The translations under genes were made by a program, and so were the position numbers. From the NCBI GenBank assembly GCA_944381085.1, contig CALWJX010000006.1, positions 1 through 64,000 of the forward strand: a DNA stretch of 64,000 nt, read 5' to 3'. Shown here in pieces: positions 1 through 7,623 of the stretch. How positions within the stretch are numbered: position 1 is the first letter of the stretch; each line of letters starts with the position of its first letter. The notes below the pieces were generated by a model. That model had not been told where the DNA came from and searched no databases. It saw nothing but the letters and a program-made list of their open reading frames with translations. The stretch comes from an uncultured Clostridia bacterium. Lineage in GTDB: Bacteria > Bacillota > Clostridia > Oscillospirales > CAG-272.

Positions 1-36
1 GCGACGGAGAGACTTAATGGTAGAGCCTATGGACAT
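1..36 (-). CDS. Partial HTH-type transcriptional regulator (N-terminus only)
   Basis: Only the first 12 codons lie in the window, reading MSIGSTIKSLRR, and the gene runs off the left edge. A perfect AGGAGG ribosome binding site (complement of 45-50) sits 8 bases before the ATG, so the start is well supported. The residues resemble the opening of Xre/Cro-family helix-turn-helix regulators, where a short helix with an I-x-x-L-R-x motif precedes the DNA-binding helices. That family call is inference from 12 residues. A promoter (157-185) and a palindrome (66-79) lie upstream, so autoregulation is possible. Confidence 0.6.
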   Translation of the reverse strand, partial: MSIGSTIKSLRR

Positions 37-65
37 AATTTTGTCCTCCTAATTATGATGATAGT

Positions 66-79
66 CAAAAGCGCTTTTG
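66..79. promoter_or_regulatory. 14-bp perfect palindrome upstream of the HTH regulator
   Basis: CAAAAGCGCTTTTG is a perfect inverted repeat lying between the predicted promoter and the ribosome binding site of the leftward regulator gene. Its size and place suit a dimeric repressor operator. The function is inferred from position only. Confidence 0.35.
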
Positions 80-156
80 CACTTATAGTATAACCCAAGA
101 TTTCTGAAAATGGAAGGTATCATTTTGATAGAGAAAGTATAGTGGTGCTATACGCC

Positions 157-185
157 ATTATATCACACATTTTGGGTATATGCAA
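157..185 (-). promoter_or_regulatory. Sigma-A type promoter, TTGCAT-N17-TATAAT
   Basis: On the minus strand TTGCAT (complement of 180-185) and TATAAT (complement of 157-162) are separated by 17 bases. It would drive the leftward HTH gene with a leader of about 110 bases. Its spacer closely resembles that of the promoter at 26688-26716 (both contain ACCCAAAAT followed by TGTG). Confidence 0.55.
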
Positions 186-210
186 GATAAAAATGAGCAG
201 TTGGCACCGT

Positions 211-270
211 GGCGTGTGCTTGTCTTATACAAGTCGGCTCGGCTTCGCCTCGCCGAGACAAGCACACGCC
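211..270. repeat. Long GC-rich inverted repeat (14-bp perfect arms)
   Basis: GGCGTGTGCTTGTC (211-224) and its exact complement (257-270) flank a 32-base loop that contains a further partial GC-rich stem. The surrounding 200-450 stretch is richer in G+C than its flanks and carries overlapping ORFs on both strands with no family resemblance. A second weaker stem pairs CCCAAG near 300 with CTTGGG near 345. I see no supported gene between 186 and 600. The stretch may be a structured intergenic repeat. Confidence 0.45.
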
Positions 271-615
271 CGCACCGCAACCAACGAAAAAGAAAAATCC
301 CAAGCCGAGAGGTCGCGGAGTCGCCCGCTGAGCCGCTTGGGCGTACATCCGCGATCACGCTCGGCGGCTTTTTGGATAGATTTCGTTTTTGGCCGTTTGC
401 TGGAGCGCCGTCGGGTGAGATCGTCAGCCTTCGCATCATCACCATCAGTCTCCGTGTGTGATTTGGAAAAAAAATCATCAAAACCCGCCAGTTACGAAAG
501 TTGACAAATCCGATTCCGATGTGCTATCCTGTTTATGCGCCATGGAAGTTGTGAATACTTGGGAATGGTTGGGTAAACTTTGGATTTGTTATAGAAGATG
601 TGAGAAAATATAGGT

Positions 616-757
616 CACGGAAATCAATTTTGTGAATATTCTTTCATCGGATCACCTCGAGAAGCAGATTTCAATTTTAAAAACGCTCCAAAAAAGACTA
701 TAAAAGAAACTCAATTTGCATGGGAATGCATATTTATACCCAAAATTGATTTCCGTG
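616..757. mobile_element. MITE-like element with terminal inverted repeats and target duplication
   Basis: The element is 142 bp. Its ends, CACGGAAATCAATTTTG at 616-632 and the exact complement at 741-757, form 17-bp perfect terminal inverted repeats. It is bordered on both sides by the identical 10-bp direct repeat AAATATAGGT (606-615 and 758-767), as expected of a target-site duplication. No ORF of useful size lies inside, so it would be non-autonomous and need a transposase supplied elsewhere. Duplications of 9-12 bp are known for IS4/IS231-type elements, but assignment to a family is inference. No second copy was found in this window. Confidence 0.8.
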
Positions 758-776
758 AAATATAGGTTAAGTTTGC

Positions 777-805
777 TTGACAAGCTCGAACTTTTGTGGT
801 ATAAT
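777..805 (+). promoter_or_regulatory. Perfect consensus promoter, TTGACA-N17-TATAAT
   Basis: TTGACA at 777-782 and TATAAT at 800-805 have the ideal 17-base spacing. No plus-strand gene follows before the terminator at 1131-1162, so it would make an RNA of about 350 bases antisense to the decayed gene at 810-1019. It begins 9 bases after the target duplication of the MITE-like element. Confidence 0.7.
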
Positions 806-809
806 AGCA

Positions 810-1019
810 GTACATTTCACTGAAAAAGGAATAGTCCAAGCGTATTTGTTGCTTGTCTTCATCATACTGGATGCCGTCACGGTAACCATAGGCTTCCCAT
901 TTGGTATCCCAATTCTTGATTCTCCAATCGAGGCATTCCTTGTCCGTTCTGAATGACGGTTGAGGAATAATCTTGTGGAAGTTGATTGAACCAAGCCCGA
1001 TATCATCTCGCTGGGGAAT
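810..1019 (-). pseudogene. Remnant of a phage/plasmid-type Api92-like (ferredoxin-fold) protein
   Basis: The minus strand reads a protein-like stretch without a proper start. It runs IPQRDDIGLGSINFHKIIPQ and then continues with CLDWRIKNWDTKWEAYGY. The C-x-x-W-R-x-x-N-W-x-T-K-W-x-A-Y pattern resembles the phage Api92-like family, in which a segment of this form is typical. An in-frame stop (complement of 1020-1022) lies just upstream. After the SFFSEM segment the likeness ends, about 40 bases before the MITE-like element. It is read here as a relic of a former prophage or plasmid insertion next to the tRNA gene. The family assignment is from memory of the motif. Confidence 0.45.
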
Positions 1020-1130
1020 CTATATCAAAAAATGCATTTCGCCGGTTCGAATCTGTCTACAAACCCGAAATGCTCGAAATGCATCTACAAAATTTCGAAA
1101 AACTTCAGAGTCGAAAACTGCAATAAAATG

Positions 1131-1162
1131 CCGGAGAAATCTCTCGATATCTCCGGTTTTTT
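1131..1162 (+). terminator. Rho-independent terminator
   Basis: CCGGAGA (1131-1137) pairs with TCTCCGG (1150-1156), followed by a six-T run at 1157-1162. It closes the possible transcript from the promoter at 777-805. Confidence 0.7.
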
Positions 1163-1211
1163 CGCACTTCAGTGCAATTTTCGTGCCTGCATCTAAATCA
1201 GACACTCATGA

Positions 1212-1286
1212 TGGCTGGGGTGGCCGGATTCGGACCGACGAATGCGGGAGTCAAAGTCCCGTGCCTTACCGCTTGGCTACACCCCA
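1212..1286 (-). tRNA. tRNA-Gln (anticodon TTG)
   Basis: The minus strand folds into a full cloverleaf. The 5' arm TGGGGTG pairs with CACCCCA at the 3' end, followed by the discriminator G and an encoded CCA. The anticodon stem CGGGA/TCCCG holds the loop CTTTGAC, giving anticodon TTG for glutamine. The T-loop reads TCCGAAT, so position 55 is C rather than the usual U. This variant also appears in other bacterial tRNA genes as I recall. The neighbourhood of a decayed phage-type gene suggests that this tRNA may have served as an integration site. Confidence 0.95.
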
Positions 1287-1470
1287 GTAATTAATTATAT
1301 TAACCATATTTACATGACGCTTATACATTATATCACATATAATGACGCTATGTCAAGTGTTTTTTTGCTTTTTATGGAAGTTAAAGTTAAAATTAATTTT
1401 AAGGGGATGAAGATACGTTTGTTATATTGCATATTTATGTTGTATGTCCGATACAATTTACAAAATATGG

Positions 1471-1499
1471 TTGAATATCCGATTTCGGTCTGATATAAT
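1471..1499 (+). promoter_or_regulatory. Promoter TTGAAT-N17-TATAAT
   Basis: TTGAAT (1471-1476) and TATAAT (1494-1499) with 17-base spacing lie about 38 bases before the thioesterase start. They probably drive it together with the fructose-bisphosphatase gene. Between the tRNA and this promoter (1291-1470) I see only AT-rich sequence. Confidence 0.65.
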
Positions 1500-1536
1500 T
1501 ATAGCAGTATAAAATTAAATTTGCGGGAGGGAATAT

Positions 1537-1974
1537 ATGGAAATCAAAACATACCAACACAAGGTCCAGTATTACGAAACCGACTGCATGGGAATAGTAC
1601 ATCACAGCAACTATATAAGGTGGTTTGAGGAGGCAAGAACGGATTTTCTTGAACAGCTTGGAATAGGCTACGACAAAATGGAGCAGATGGGTATCTTAAG
1701 CCCGGTGGTTTCTGTGGGATGCGAATACAAGACTATGGCAAAATTCGGGGAGACGGTTATAATAGAAGCAAAGATAAAGGAATATAACGGCGTTTCGCTT
1801 GTCTTGGATTATGTTGTATCGGACAAGCTGACCGGAGAAGTTCGTGCAGTCGGTACAAGCAAGCATTGCTTTATAAGCAGTGCGGACGGCGCCGTGATAG
1901 TGATGAAGCGCAAATATCCTGAAATAAGTAAGTCCTTGAAAGCCTGCATTGAAGACAAAGGCACGGACAGATAA
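1537..1974 (+). CDS. Acyl-CoA thioesterase, YbgC/FadM hotdog family
   Basis: This 145-residue protein has the usual length of single-domain hotdog-fold thioesterases, which hydrolyse acyl-CoA esters in the cytoplasm. The diagnostic segment is YETDCMGIVHHSNY (residues 13-26) followed by RWFEEAR. Asp16 is the catalytic Asp of the 4-hydroxybenzoyl-CoA thioesterase/YbgC class. GGGAGG precedes the ATG. It is followed after 50 bases by the fructose-bisphosphatase gene in the same direction and probably shares its promoter. The true substrate cannot be told from sequence. Confidence 0.88.
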   Translation: MEIKTYQHKVQYYETDCMGIVHHSNYIRWFEEARTDFLEQLGIGYDKMEQMGILSPVVSVGCEYKTMAKFGETVIIEAKIKEYNGVSLVLDYVVSDKLTGEVRAVGTSKHCFISSADGAVIVMKRKYPEISKSLKACIEDKGTDR

Positions 1975-2024
1975 TATCGAAAGACAGCGATTTCACATTA
2001 AATATTGATACGGAGAATATTGCC

Positions 2025-3995
2025 ATGGAAAAAAACGCGTATAGCCCCGAAAAGCTTAAAATTTTGAATCTTCTGGCGAAGGAATATCCTTCAATCGAAT
2101 CGGTCAGCTCGGCAATAGTCAATCTGAGCGCTACAGCCGCGCTTCCGAAGGGCACTGAGCACTTTATGAGCGATCTGCACGGGGAGGCGGAGGCTTTCAA
2201 CCACATTTTGAACAATTGCTCAGGCGTCATCCGCGAAAAGGTGGATAATATGTTCGGCAAAACAATGACGGAGGCAGAGCGCCAAAAACTGTGCGCCCTG
2301 ATTTACTATCCGGTTGAAAAACTTGACGAGATGCACCTTGCGGGGGAGGACACCGAGGAATGGTACAGATTTACGCTTTACAGGCTCGCGGAGCTGGCGC
2401 GCTCGGTGGCGTCAAAATATACGCGCTCAAAGGTGCGCGCGGCACTTCCGAAGGAATTTCAGTATATCATAGACGAACTGCTGCATACCAGCGGCGAGGA
2501 GCATGACAGACAGCAGTATTATGATAAAATCATATCCACAATTATTGAGATAGGGCAACAGGAATCCTTCATCGAAGCTTTGTGCGGTCTTATCAAACGG
2601 ATGGCTGTCGACTGTCTGCACATAGTCGGAGATATATACGACAGAGGAGAGCACGCGGACAAGATTCTTGATATGCTTATTGACCACCATAATGTAGATA
2701 TACAGTGGGGAAATCATGATATAGTCTGGATGGGCGCCGCGGCCGGCAGCAAGGCATGTATCGCGAGCGTGCTCAACTCCGCCATTCAGTACAATACGCT
2801 TTCTCTGATTGAAAATACTTACGGGATAAGTCTGAGAGACCTCATCGGATATGCTCAGGAGACCTACTCGGAATGTACGTGGTTTATGCCACGTAATCCG
2901 GAGGACAAATATTATATAAAGAACAACATGGATAATCTTTCCAAGGCTCACAAGGCCATTGCCATCATAATGTTCAAGCTTGAGGGTCAGCTGATACTCA
3001 GACATCCGGAATACGGAATGGAAGACAGGCTTTTGCTTGACAAGATAGATTACGATAATTCCACCGTAACCATAGACGGCAGGTCTTATCCGCTCAACGA
3101 CTGTCATTTTCCCACAATCGACAGAGAAAATCCTTACAGGCTGTCTTTTGAGGAAGATAAACTTATGGATTCATTGAGTATGGCGTTCAGAAACAGCGCG
3201 GCTTTGCAGAAGCATGTCAAATTTTTGTACGGCGCGGGCAGTCTTTATAAAATACACAATAAAAATCTTATGTTTCACGGCTGTATTCCGATGACTGAGG
3301 ACGCCGGGTTTGAGGAAGTCACTTTATTTGACGGCAGGAAAGTAAGCGGCAGGGAATATATGGACAGCTGTGACAGAATCGCGAGGTATGCTTATTATAA
3401 CGGAGACCTTAACTCTCTTGATTTTATGTACTATTTGTGGTGCGGGAAGAAAAGCCCTTTGTTCGGCAGAGAAAAAATGACTACGTTTGAGCGTTATTTT
3501 GTCGCGGACAAAGACACCTGGAAAGAGGTAAAGAATCCGTATTACCGTCACGTTGAGAATTATGACGCGGTGTGCGGGATACTTGAGGAGTTCGGACTTG
3601 ACAAGACCTATTCACACATTGTAAACGGTCATGTTCCGGTAAAGGCGGGACAGGGAGAAAGCCCTGTCAAAGCGAACGGAAGATATATTCTTATAGACGG
3701 GGGATTCTGCAAGGCTTATCATACCACTACCGGTATTGCGGGATATACACTCATTTATTCATCAAGAGGATTGCGGCTGGTTTCTCACGGTCAGTTTGAG
3801 GGGAAGACCGCTTCGGTCAAGCACAACAAGGATATATTGGCGACTGAAGACGTTGTGTTTGAGACTATGCAGAAGCGCATGTATGTGTATGATACCGACG
3901 AGGGCAAGGAGCTTCTTGACACGATTACAGACCTGAAAAGTCTGCTAAAGGCGTATATGGAGGGTGTGATTTCACAGGACGGGAGCATAATGTGA
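2025..3995 (+). CDS. fbp: Class III fructose-1,6-bisphosphatase
   Basis: At 656 residues it matches the length of the class III enzyme of Firmicutes, which is unrelated to the class I and II enzymes. It converts fructose-1,6-bisphosphate to fructose-6-phosphate in gluconeogenesis. The calcineurin-type metal-binding motifs are visible: SDLHGE at 49-54, then GDIYDRG and WGNHDIVW, and near the C-terminus NGHVPVK. A rho-independent terminator follows at 4075-4112. The start has only a modest GGAG, but the N-terminal sequence fits the family well. Confidence 0.95.
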   Translation: MEKNAYSPEKLKILNLLAKEYPSIESVSSAIVNLSATAALPKGTEHFMSDLHGEAEAFNHILNNCSGVIREKVDNMFGKTMTEAERQKLCALIYYPVEKLDEMHLAGEDTEEWYRFTLYRLAELARSVASKYTRSKVRAALPKEFQYIIDELLHTSGEEHDRQQYYDKIISTIIEIGQQESFIEALCGLIKRMAVDCLHIVGDIYDRGEHADKILDMLIDHHNVDIQWGNHDIVWMGAAAGSKACIASVLNSAIQYNTLSLIENTYGISLRDLIGYAQETYSECTWFMPRNPEDKYYIKNNMDNLSKAHKAIAIIMFKLEGQLILRHPEYGMEDRLLLDKIDYDNSTVTIDGRSYPLNDCHFPTIDRENPYRLSFEEDKLMDSLSMAFRNSAALQKHVKFLYGAGSLYKIHNKNLMFHGCIPMTEDAGFEEVTLFDGRKVSGREYMDSCDRIARYAYYNGDLNSLDFMYYLWCGKKSPLFGREKMTTFERYFVADKDTWKEVKNPYYRHVENYDAVCGILEEFGLDKTYSHIVNGHVPVKAGQGESPVKANGRYILIDGGFCKAYHTTTGIAGYTLIYSSRGLRLVSHGQFEGKTASVKHNKDILATEDVVFETMQKRMYVYDTDEGKELLDTITDLKSLLKAYMEGVISQDGSIM

Positions 3996-4074
3996 CATTG
4001 CTTATTGTATAAAAAGACTATGGATATTATGACCTGAGCCAAAGAATAATGAAAAAATATCGGATATGCTGAAT

Positions 4075-4112
4075 CAGCCCTGTTCAACCGGTTTGGAACA
4101 GGGCTGTTTTTT
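4075..4112 (+). terminator. Rho-independent terminator after fbp
   Basis: CAGCCCTGTTC (4075-4085) pairs with GAACAGGGCTG (4096-4106), followed by six T. It ends the thioesterase-fbp transcript before the convergent sugar isomerase gene. Confidence 0.85.
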
Positions 4113-4153
4113 ATTAATTGCGGTAAAACTTTTTATTGTCTGAAAGTCTGTAT

Positions 4154-5122
4154 TTATGCCCAGCTCATGGTAGTGGGTTTTTCCTCAAAGATACAAACAC
4201 GGTTGAGGAAAGCTATGGCTTTTTTCAGTCCCTCGTCGATTGTCATAACACTGTCTTCATGTTCGATTGAAAGGACTTTGTCGTATCCGCAGAGTCTGAG
4301 GTTTGACACAAGGTCGTTCCAATAGGTCTCGTTGTTGCCGTATCCTACCGTTCGGAATATCCACGAGCGGTGCAGCTCGTCGCTGTAATGTTTTGTATCG
4401 AGTACGCCGTTTGTCGCCGTATTGTATGTGTCTACTTTGGTGTCCTTCGCGTGCACATGGTATATAGCCCCGGCAAGCTTGCGTATGGCGGCTACCGGGT
4501 CGATTCCCTGCCATACAAGGTGGCTGGGGTCAAAGTTTGCGCCGAGCACCTCGCCCACCGCGTCTCTCAGCTTCAGCATGGTTTCGGGATTATACACACA
4601 GAACCCCGGATGCATTTCAAACGCTATGTGCGTGACATTGTGGTCAAGCGCGAATTTTCCGGTTTCTTTCCAATAGGGAATCAGTTTCTCGTTCCACTGC
4701 CAGTCAAGTATTTTCAGATAATCGTCCGGCCACGGGCAGGTCACCCAGTTAGGATACTTTGAGTTTTCACTGTCTCCGGGACAGCCGGAAAAGGTGATTA
4801 CGGTGTCAATTCCGAGCTTTTCGGCAAGCAGCACCGCGTTTTTGAAGTCGCTGTCGTATTGCCTTGCCGTCTCAGGGTTTGGATGCAGCGCGTTTCCGTG
4901 CGCGGCAAGAGCGCATATTTCAACGTCATACTTTTTGAATGTATCGGTGAACTCCCTGAATTTTTTTTCGTCCGCCAGAAGCTCTTCGGGATTACAGTGC
5001 GCTTTCCCGGGATAACCTCCCGCGCCGATTTCGACTGTATGTATTCCCAGTCCGGTCAGTATTTTTAAGGTTTCGTCAAGGGGCTTTGCGCCGTAAAGAT
5101 TTGCAAGAACGCTTAGTTTCAT
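4154..5122 (-). CDS. Sugar phosphate isomerase/epimerase (xylose isomerase-like TIM barrel)
   Basis: The 322-residue protein belongs to the AP-endonuclease-2/xylose-isomerase-like superfamily (IolE/IolI relatives). These proteins use an E-D-H-E metal site to isomerise or epimerise sugars or keto-inositols. Likely ligands are seen in AFEMHPGF, NFDPSHLVWQ, VHAKDTK and SIEHEDS. It follows the Gfo/Idh oxidoreductase gene by 38 bases in one leftward operon. Pairing with such a dehydrogenase is typical of inositol or rare-sugar catabolism. The ATG is preceded by GAAAGG. The substrate is unknown. Confidence 0.85.
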   Translation of the reverse strand: MKLSVLANLYGAKPLDETLKILTGLGIHTVEIGAGGYPGKAHCNPEELLADEKKFREFTDTFKKYDVEICALAAHGNALHPNPETARQYDSDFKNAVLLAEKLGIDTVITFSGCPGDSENSKYPNWVTCPWPDDYLKILDWQWNEKLIPYWKETGKFALDHNVTHIAFEMHPGFCVYNPETMLKLRDAVGEVLGANFDPSHLVWQGIDPVAAIRKLAGAIYHVHAKDTKVDTYNTATNGVLDTKHYSDELHRSWIFRTVGYGNNETYWNDLVSNLRLCGYDKVLSIEHEDSVMTIDEGLKKAIAFLNRVCIFEEKPTTMSWA

Positions 5123-5160
5123 ATTTTTTTACCTTTCATATTAAATTTAGTGAATAATTA

Positions 5161-6240
5161 TCAGAATCTGTATATATCGCCGGTTGCCGCGGAGGTGTAA
5201 ATTCCTTCGAGTATTCTTGTAACCGTATACGCCTGTTCGGGAAGCACGCAGGGGGTCTTGTCGTTTATCACCGCGTCGATCCACTGAGCCGCTTCGATTA
5301 CGGACGGGTCGGCGGAATTTACTCCCTCAAAAAACGCCGCTCCGGTGGGATTAAGGGTAGGACGGAGAGTGTATTGCACGTCGTTTCTTATGCCGTTTAT
5401 TCTCACTCCGTCATACAGGTCGGCTCCCGCCAAAGTTCCGCAGATAAGTGTTGTCGCCTCTCGCACATCGAGCATGTTGAGCGCCCATGCCGATTCAAGA
5501 TTGATAGTCGCGCCGTTTTCCATGACAATGAAGCCGAAAGCGGAGTCCTCAACCGTAAATTTTTCAGGATCCCATTTGCCCCACGCGTTGCCTTGGTTTA
5601 AGGAATTGTTGAGCTTGTGATAAGATGTTCCCACGCAGTATTTGGGTTTATAATTATCCATAATCCAGAGTGTGAGGTCGAGAGAATGAGTTCCGATGTC
5701 AATAAGAGGACCTCCGCCCTGTTCATATTCGTTGAGGAACACGCCCCATGTAGGCACCGCTCTGCGGCGCAAAGCGGTTGCTTTCGCGTAATATATATCT
5801 CCGAATGTGCCGTTCATCGCCTCGGTTTTAAGATACTGCGCGCCCGCGGTCTGCCTTGTCTGGTATCCGATTGTCAGCTTTTTGCCGGTCTTTTTCGCGG
5901 CGTCAAGCATCTTTTTCGCCTCGGCGGAATTTATCGCCATAGGCTTTTCACACATGACGTGTTTACCCGCTTCGAGCGCGTCAACCGTTATAAAGCTGTG
6001 CGAACGGTTGGGAGTACAGACATGTACCACGTCTATGCTTTTGTCTTCAAGCAGTTTTTTATAGTCGGTATATACGGAGGCATCGGCGCTGCCGTAATCC
6101 GCTTTTGCCTTCAGCGCTCTTTCTTCGATAATATCGCAAAACGCGACCATCTGCACATTGGGAAGCTGTTTAAGAGAGGGCATATGTTTGCCGTTCGCTA
6201 TTCCTCCGCAGCCGATAATACCTATTCTTACTGTTTCCAT
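5161..6240 (-). CDS. Gfo/Idh/MocA family NAD(P)-dependent oxidoreductase
   Basis: At 359 residues this is a typical member of the glucose-fructose oxidoreductase/inositol dehydrogenase family. The N-terminal Rossmann motif is GIIGCGGIANGKH (about 7-19). The signature EKPMA with its catalytic Lys lies near residue 100, and DIGTHSLDL supplies the second catalytic region. It probably oxidises a sugar or cyclitol. It is the first gene of the leftward operon with the sugar isomerase, and has a promoter at 6399-6427 and a hairpin-rich leader at 6261-6324. The substrate is not determinable. Confidence 0.9.
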   Translation of the reverse strand: METVRIGIIGCGGIANGKHMPSLKQLPNVQMVAFCDIIEERALKAKADYGSADASVYTDYKKLLEDKSIDVVHVCTPNRSHSFITVDALEAGKHVMCEKPMAINSAEAKKMLDAAKKTGKKLTIGYQTRQTAGAQYLKTEAMNGTFGDIYYAKATALRRRAVPTWGVFLNEYEQGGGPLIDIGTHSLDLTLWIMDNYKPKYCVGTSYHKLNNSLNQGNAWGKWDPEKFTVEDSAFGFIVMENGATINLESAWALNMLDVREATTLICGTLAGADLYDGVRINGIRNDVQYTLRPTLNPTGAAFFEGVNSADPSVIEAAQWIDAVINDKTPCVLPEQAYTVTRILEGIYTSAATGDIYRF

Positions 6241-6260
6241 TTTTTGATCATTCCTTTCTT

Positions 6261-6324
6261 AACGCTAAATCAGCGTTTTGTGCGGTTTGCCTTTGGCAAA
6301 TCGGCGCCGTGCTTTTTGCGCCGA
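6261..6324 (-). promoter_or_regulatory. Three consecutive hairpins in the leader of the Gfo/Idh operon
   Basis: AACGCT/AGCGTT (6261-6266, 6272-6277), GTTTGCC/GGCAAA (6285-6300) and TCGGCGC/GCGCCGA (6301-6307, 6318-6324) form three adjacent stem-loops between the promoter and the start codon. No terminator T-run is evident. A regulatory leader RNA or an intergenic repeat are both possible. Confidence 0.35.
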
Positions 6325-6398
6325 AGTCACAAAAGGCGTGTTTCTTACTTCCTGATAAATATTGAAGCGATACGATTCGCTCCATTCCATACAGTAAT

Positions 6399-6427
6399 AT
6401 AATATACTTTTTTTGGAATTTTTTCAA
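6399..6427 (-). promoter_or_regulatory. Promoter TTGAAA-N17-TATTAT
   Basis: On the minus strand TTGAAA (complement of 6422-6427) and TATTAT (complement of 6399-6404) have 17-base spacing upstream of the Gfo/Idh operon. The AT-rich sequence allows other -10 registers. Confidence 0.45.
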
Positions 6428-6497
6428 GGGGATTTTTAAATATAATCAGATATTGGAGAATTGCACAAAAATTTTACTCTTTTTTTGTGTAAAAGGC

Positions 6498-6526
6498 TTG
6501 ATTTTAAGCCGCTTTCGTGATAAAAT
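6498..6526 (+). promoter_or_regulatory. Promoter TTGATT-N17-TAAAAT
   Basis: TTGATT (6498-6503) and TAAAAT (6521-6526), 17 bases apart, lie 54 bases before the PHP-domain gene. Confidence 0.6.
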
Positions 6527-6579
6527 AATAACGGAAAACGAATTATTTATGCCGCTTTTGCGGCGGAACGGAGATTTTA

Positions 6580-7479
6580 ATGTTTGTCGATATGTTGGGT
6601 AAGTCCAGACTGAAAATCGGACTTCATACTCATACGACGCTGTCTGACGGAAGAAAAACCCCGGAGGAGGCGGCGCTTATCTACGCGAGGGAAGGATACG
6701 ACGCAATAGCGATTACGGACCATTGGATTTACGGCAGGGAAAGAGAAATAGAGGGACTTAAAATCATATCGGGATGTGAGTACAATTTTGGGGGAGGCAA
6801 TACCAAAAACGGAGTATATCACATATTGGGGATAGGAATGACGTCGGATCCGGAAATCCCGGAGGACTGGCAGCACCTTGTCAAAACCTCTACGCAAAAG
6901 GCAGCCGAGGCAATAAAAATGATAAAGCAGCATAACGGAATAGCGGTCTTGGCTCATCCGGCCTGGAGCCTGAACAACCATTCTCAGATACTTAAGCTCG
7001 GTCATTTTGACGCGCTTGAAATATACAATTCGGTGTCCGAGCACGGTATGTCGGACAGACCGTATGCGGGGCTTATCGCGGACATGCTCGCCACTGACGG
7101 AATTGTGGTTCCGCTTCTGGCTACCGATGACACACATTATTATGACGGAGACCAGTTCGGCGGCGCGGTAATGGTAGAGGCGACGGATTTTGACTCACAG
7201 AGCATTGTAAGAGCGATTCTCGCGGGCAGATTTTATTCCACCCAGGGACCGGAAATACATATCAGACAAACTGCCGCGGATAAGATAAGAGTTATCTGCT
7301 CGCCGGCGGAGAAAATCGTATTTTTGTCAAATCTCGCCTGGACACAGGGAAGGGTTGTCCGGGGAGAAAATCTTGTGGAAGCCGAATATACCGTTAACCC
7401 GGACGAAACCTTTGTCAGGGCGGAGGTTACCGACGCCGCCGGGAAAAAAGCGTGGAGCAATATTATTTCGCTTGGCTGA
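6580..7479 (+). CDS. PHP-domain phosphoesterase
   Basis: This 299-residue protein begins with the PHP (polymerase and histidinol phosphatase) metal-binding signature, HTHTTLSDG (His16, His18) and AITDH (Asp47, His48). Further ligands probably lie in VLAHPAW and the later ATDDTH segment. PHP proteins are metal-dependent phosphoesterases acting on small phosphorylated metabolites or nucleic acids. The single-domain form has no fixed substrate. GGAG precedes the ATG. The C-terminal 80 residues form a beta-rich tail outside the core. Confidence 0.82.
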   Translation: MFVDMLGKSRLKIGLHTHTTLSDGRKTPEEAALIYAREGYDAIAITDHWIYGREREIEGLKIISGCEYNFGGGNTKNGVYHILGIGMTSDPEIPEDWQHLVKTSTQKAAEAIKMIKQHNGIAVLAHPAWSLNNHSQILKLGHFDALEIYNSVSEHGMSDRPYAGLIADMLATDGIVVPLLATDDTHYYDGDQFGGAVMVEATDFDSQSIVRAILAGRFYSTQGPEIHIRQTAADKIRVICSPAEKIVFLSNLAWTQGRVVRGENLVEAEYTVNPDETFVRAEVTDAAGKKAWSNIISLG

Positions 7480-7623
7480 GCAGGATTCGGAAAGACCGTA
7501 TTTTTGAACGGATATTGTTTTTCAATATGCTGTCGGAAACTTGAGTTAACGCAGATTTTTCCGAAAAAAAGGACACATGACGTTTGACATAAATACCGAA
7601 CACAGAGAAAGGCAAATTTTTTA

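Noticed and set aside
142-504. Overlapping ORFs of 60-120 codons on both strands
   Set aside because: Arg/Ser-rich frames in several registers, no good ribosome binding site, no family likeness; they trace the GC-rich hairpin region.
1020-1205. 61-codon minus-strand ORF next to tRNA-Gln
   Set aside because: It spans the terminator hairpin at 1131-1162, lacks a ribosome binding site and shows no known motif.
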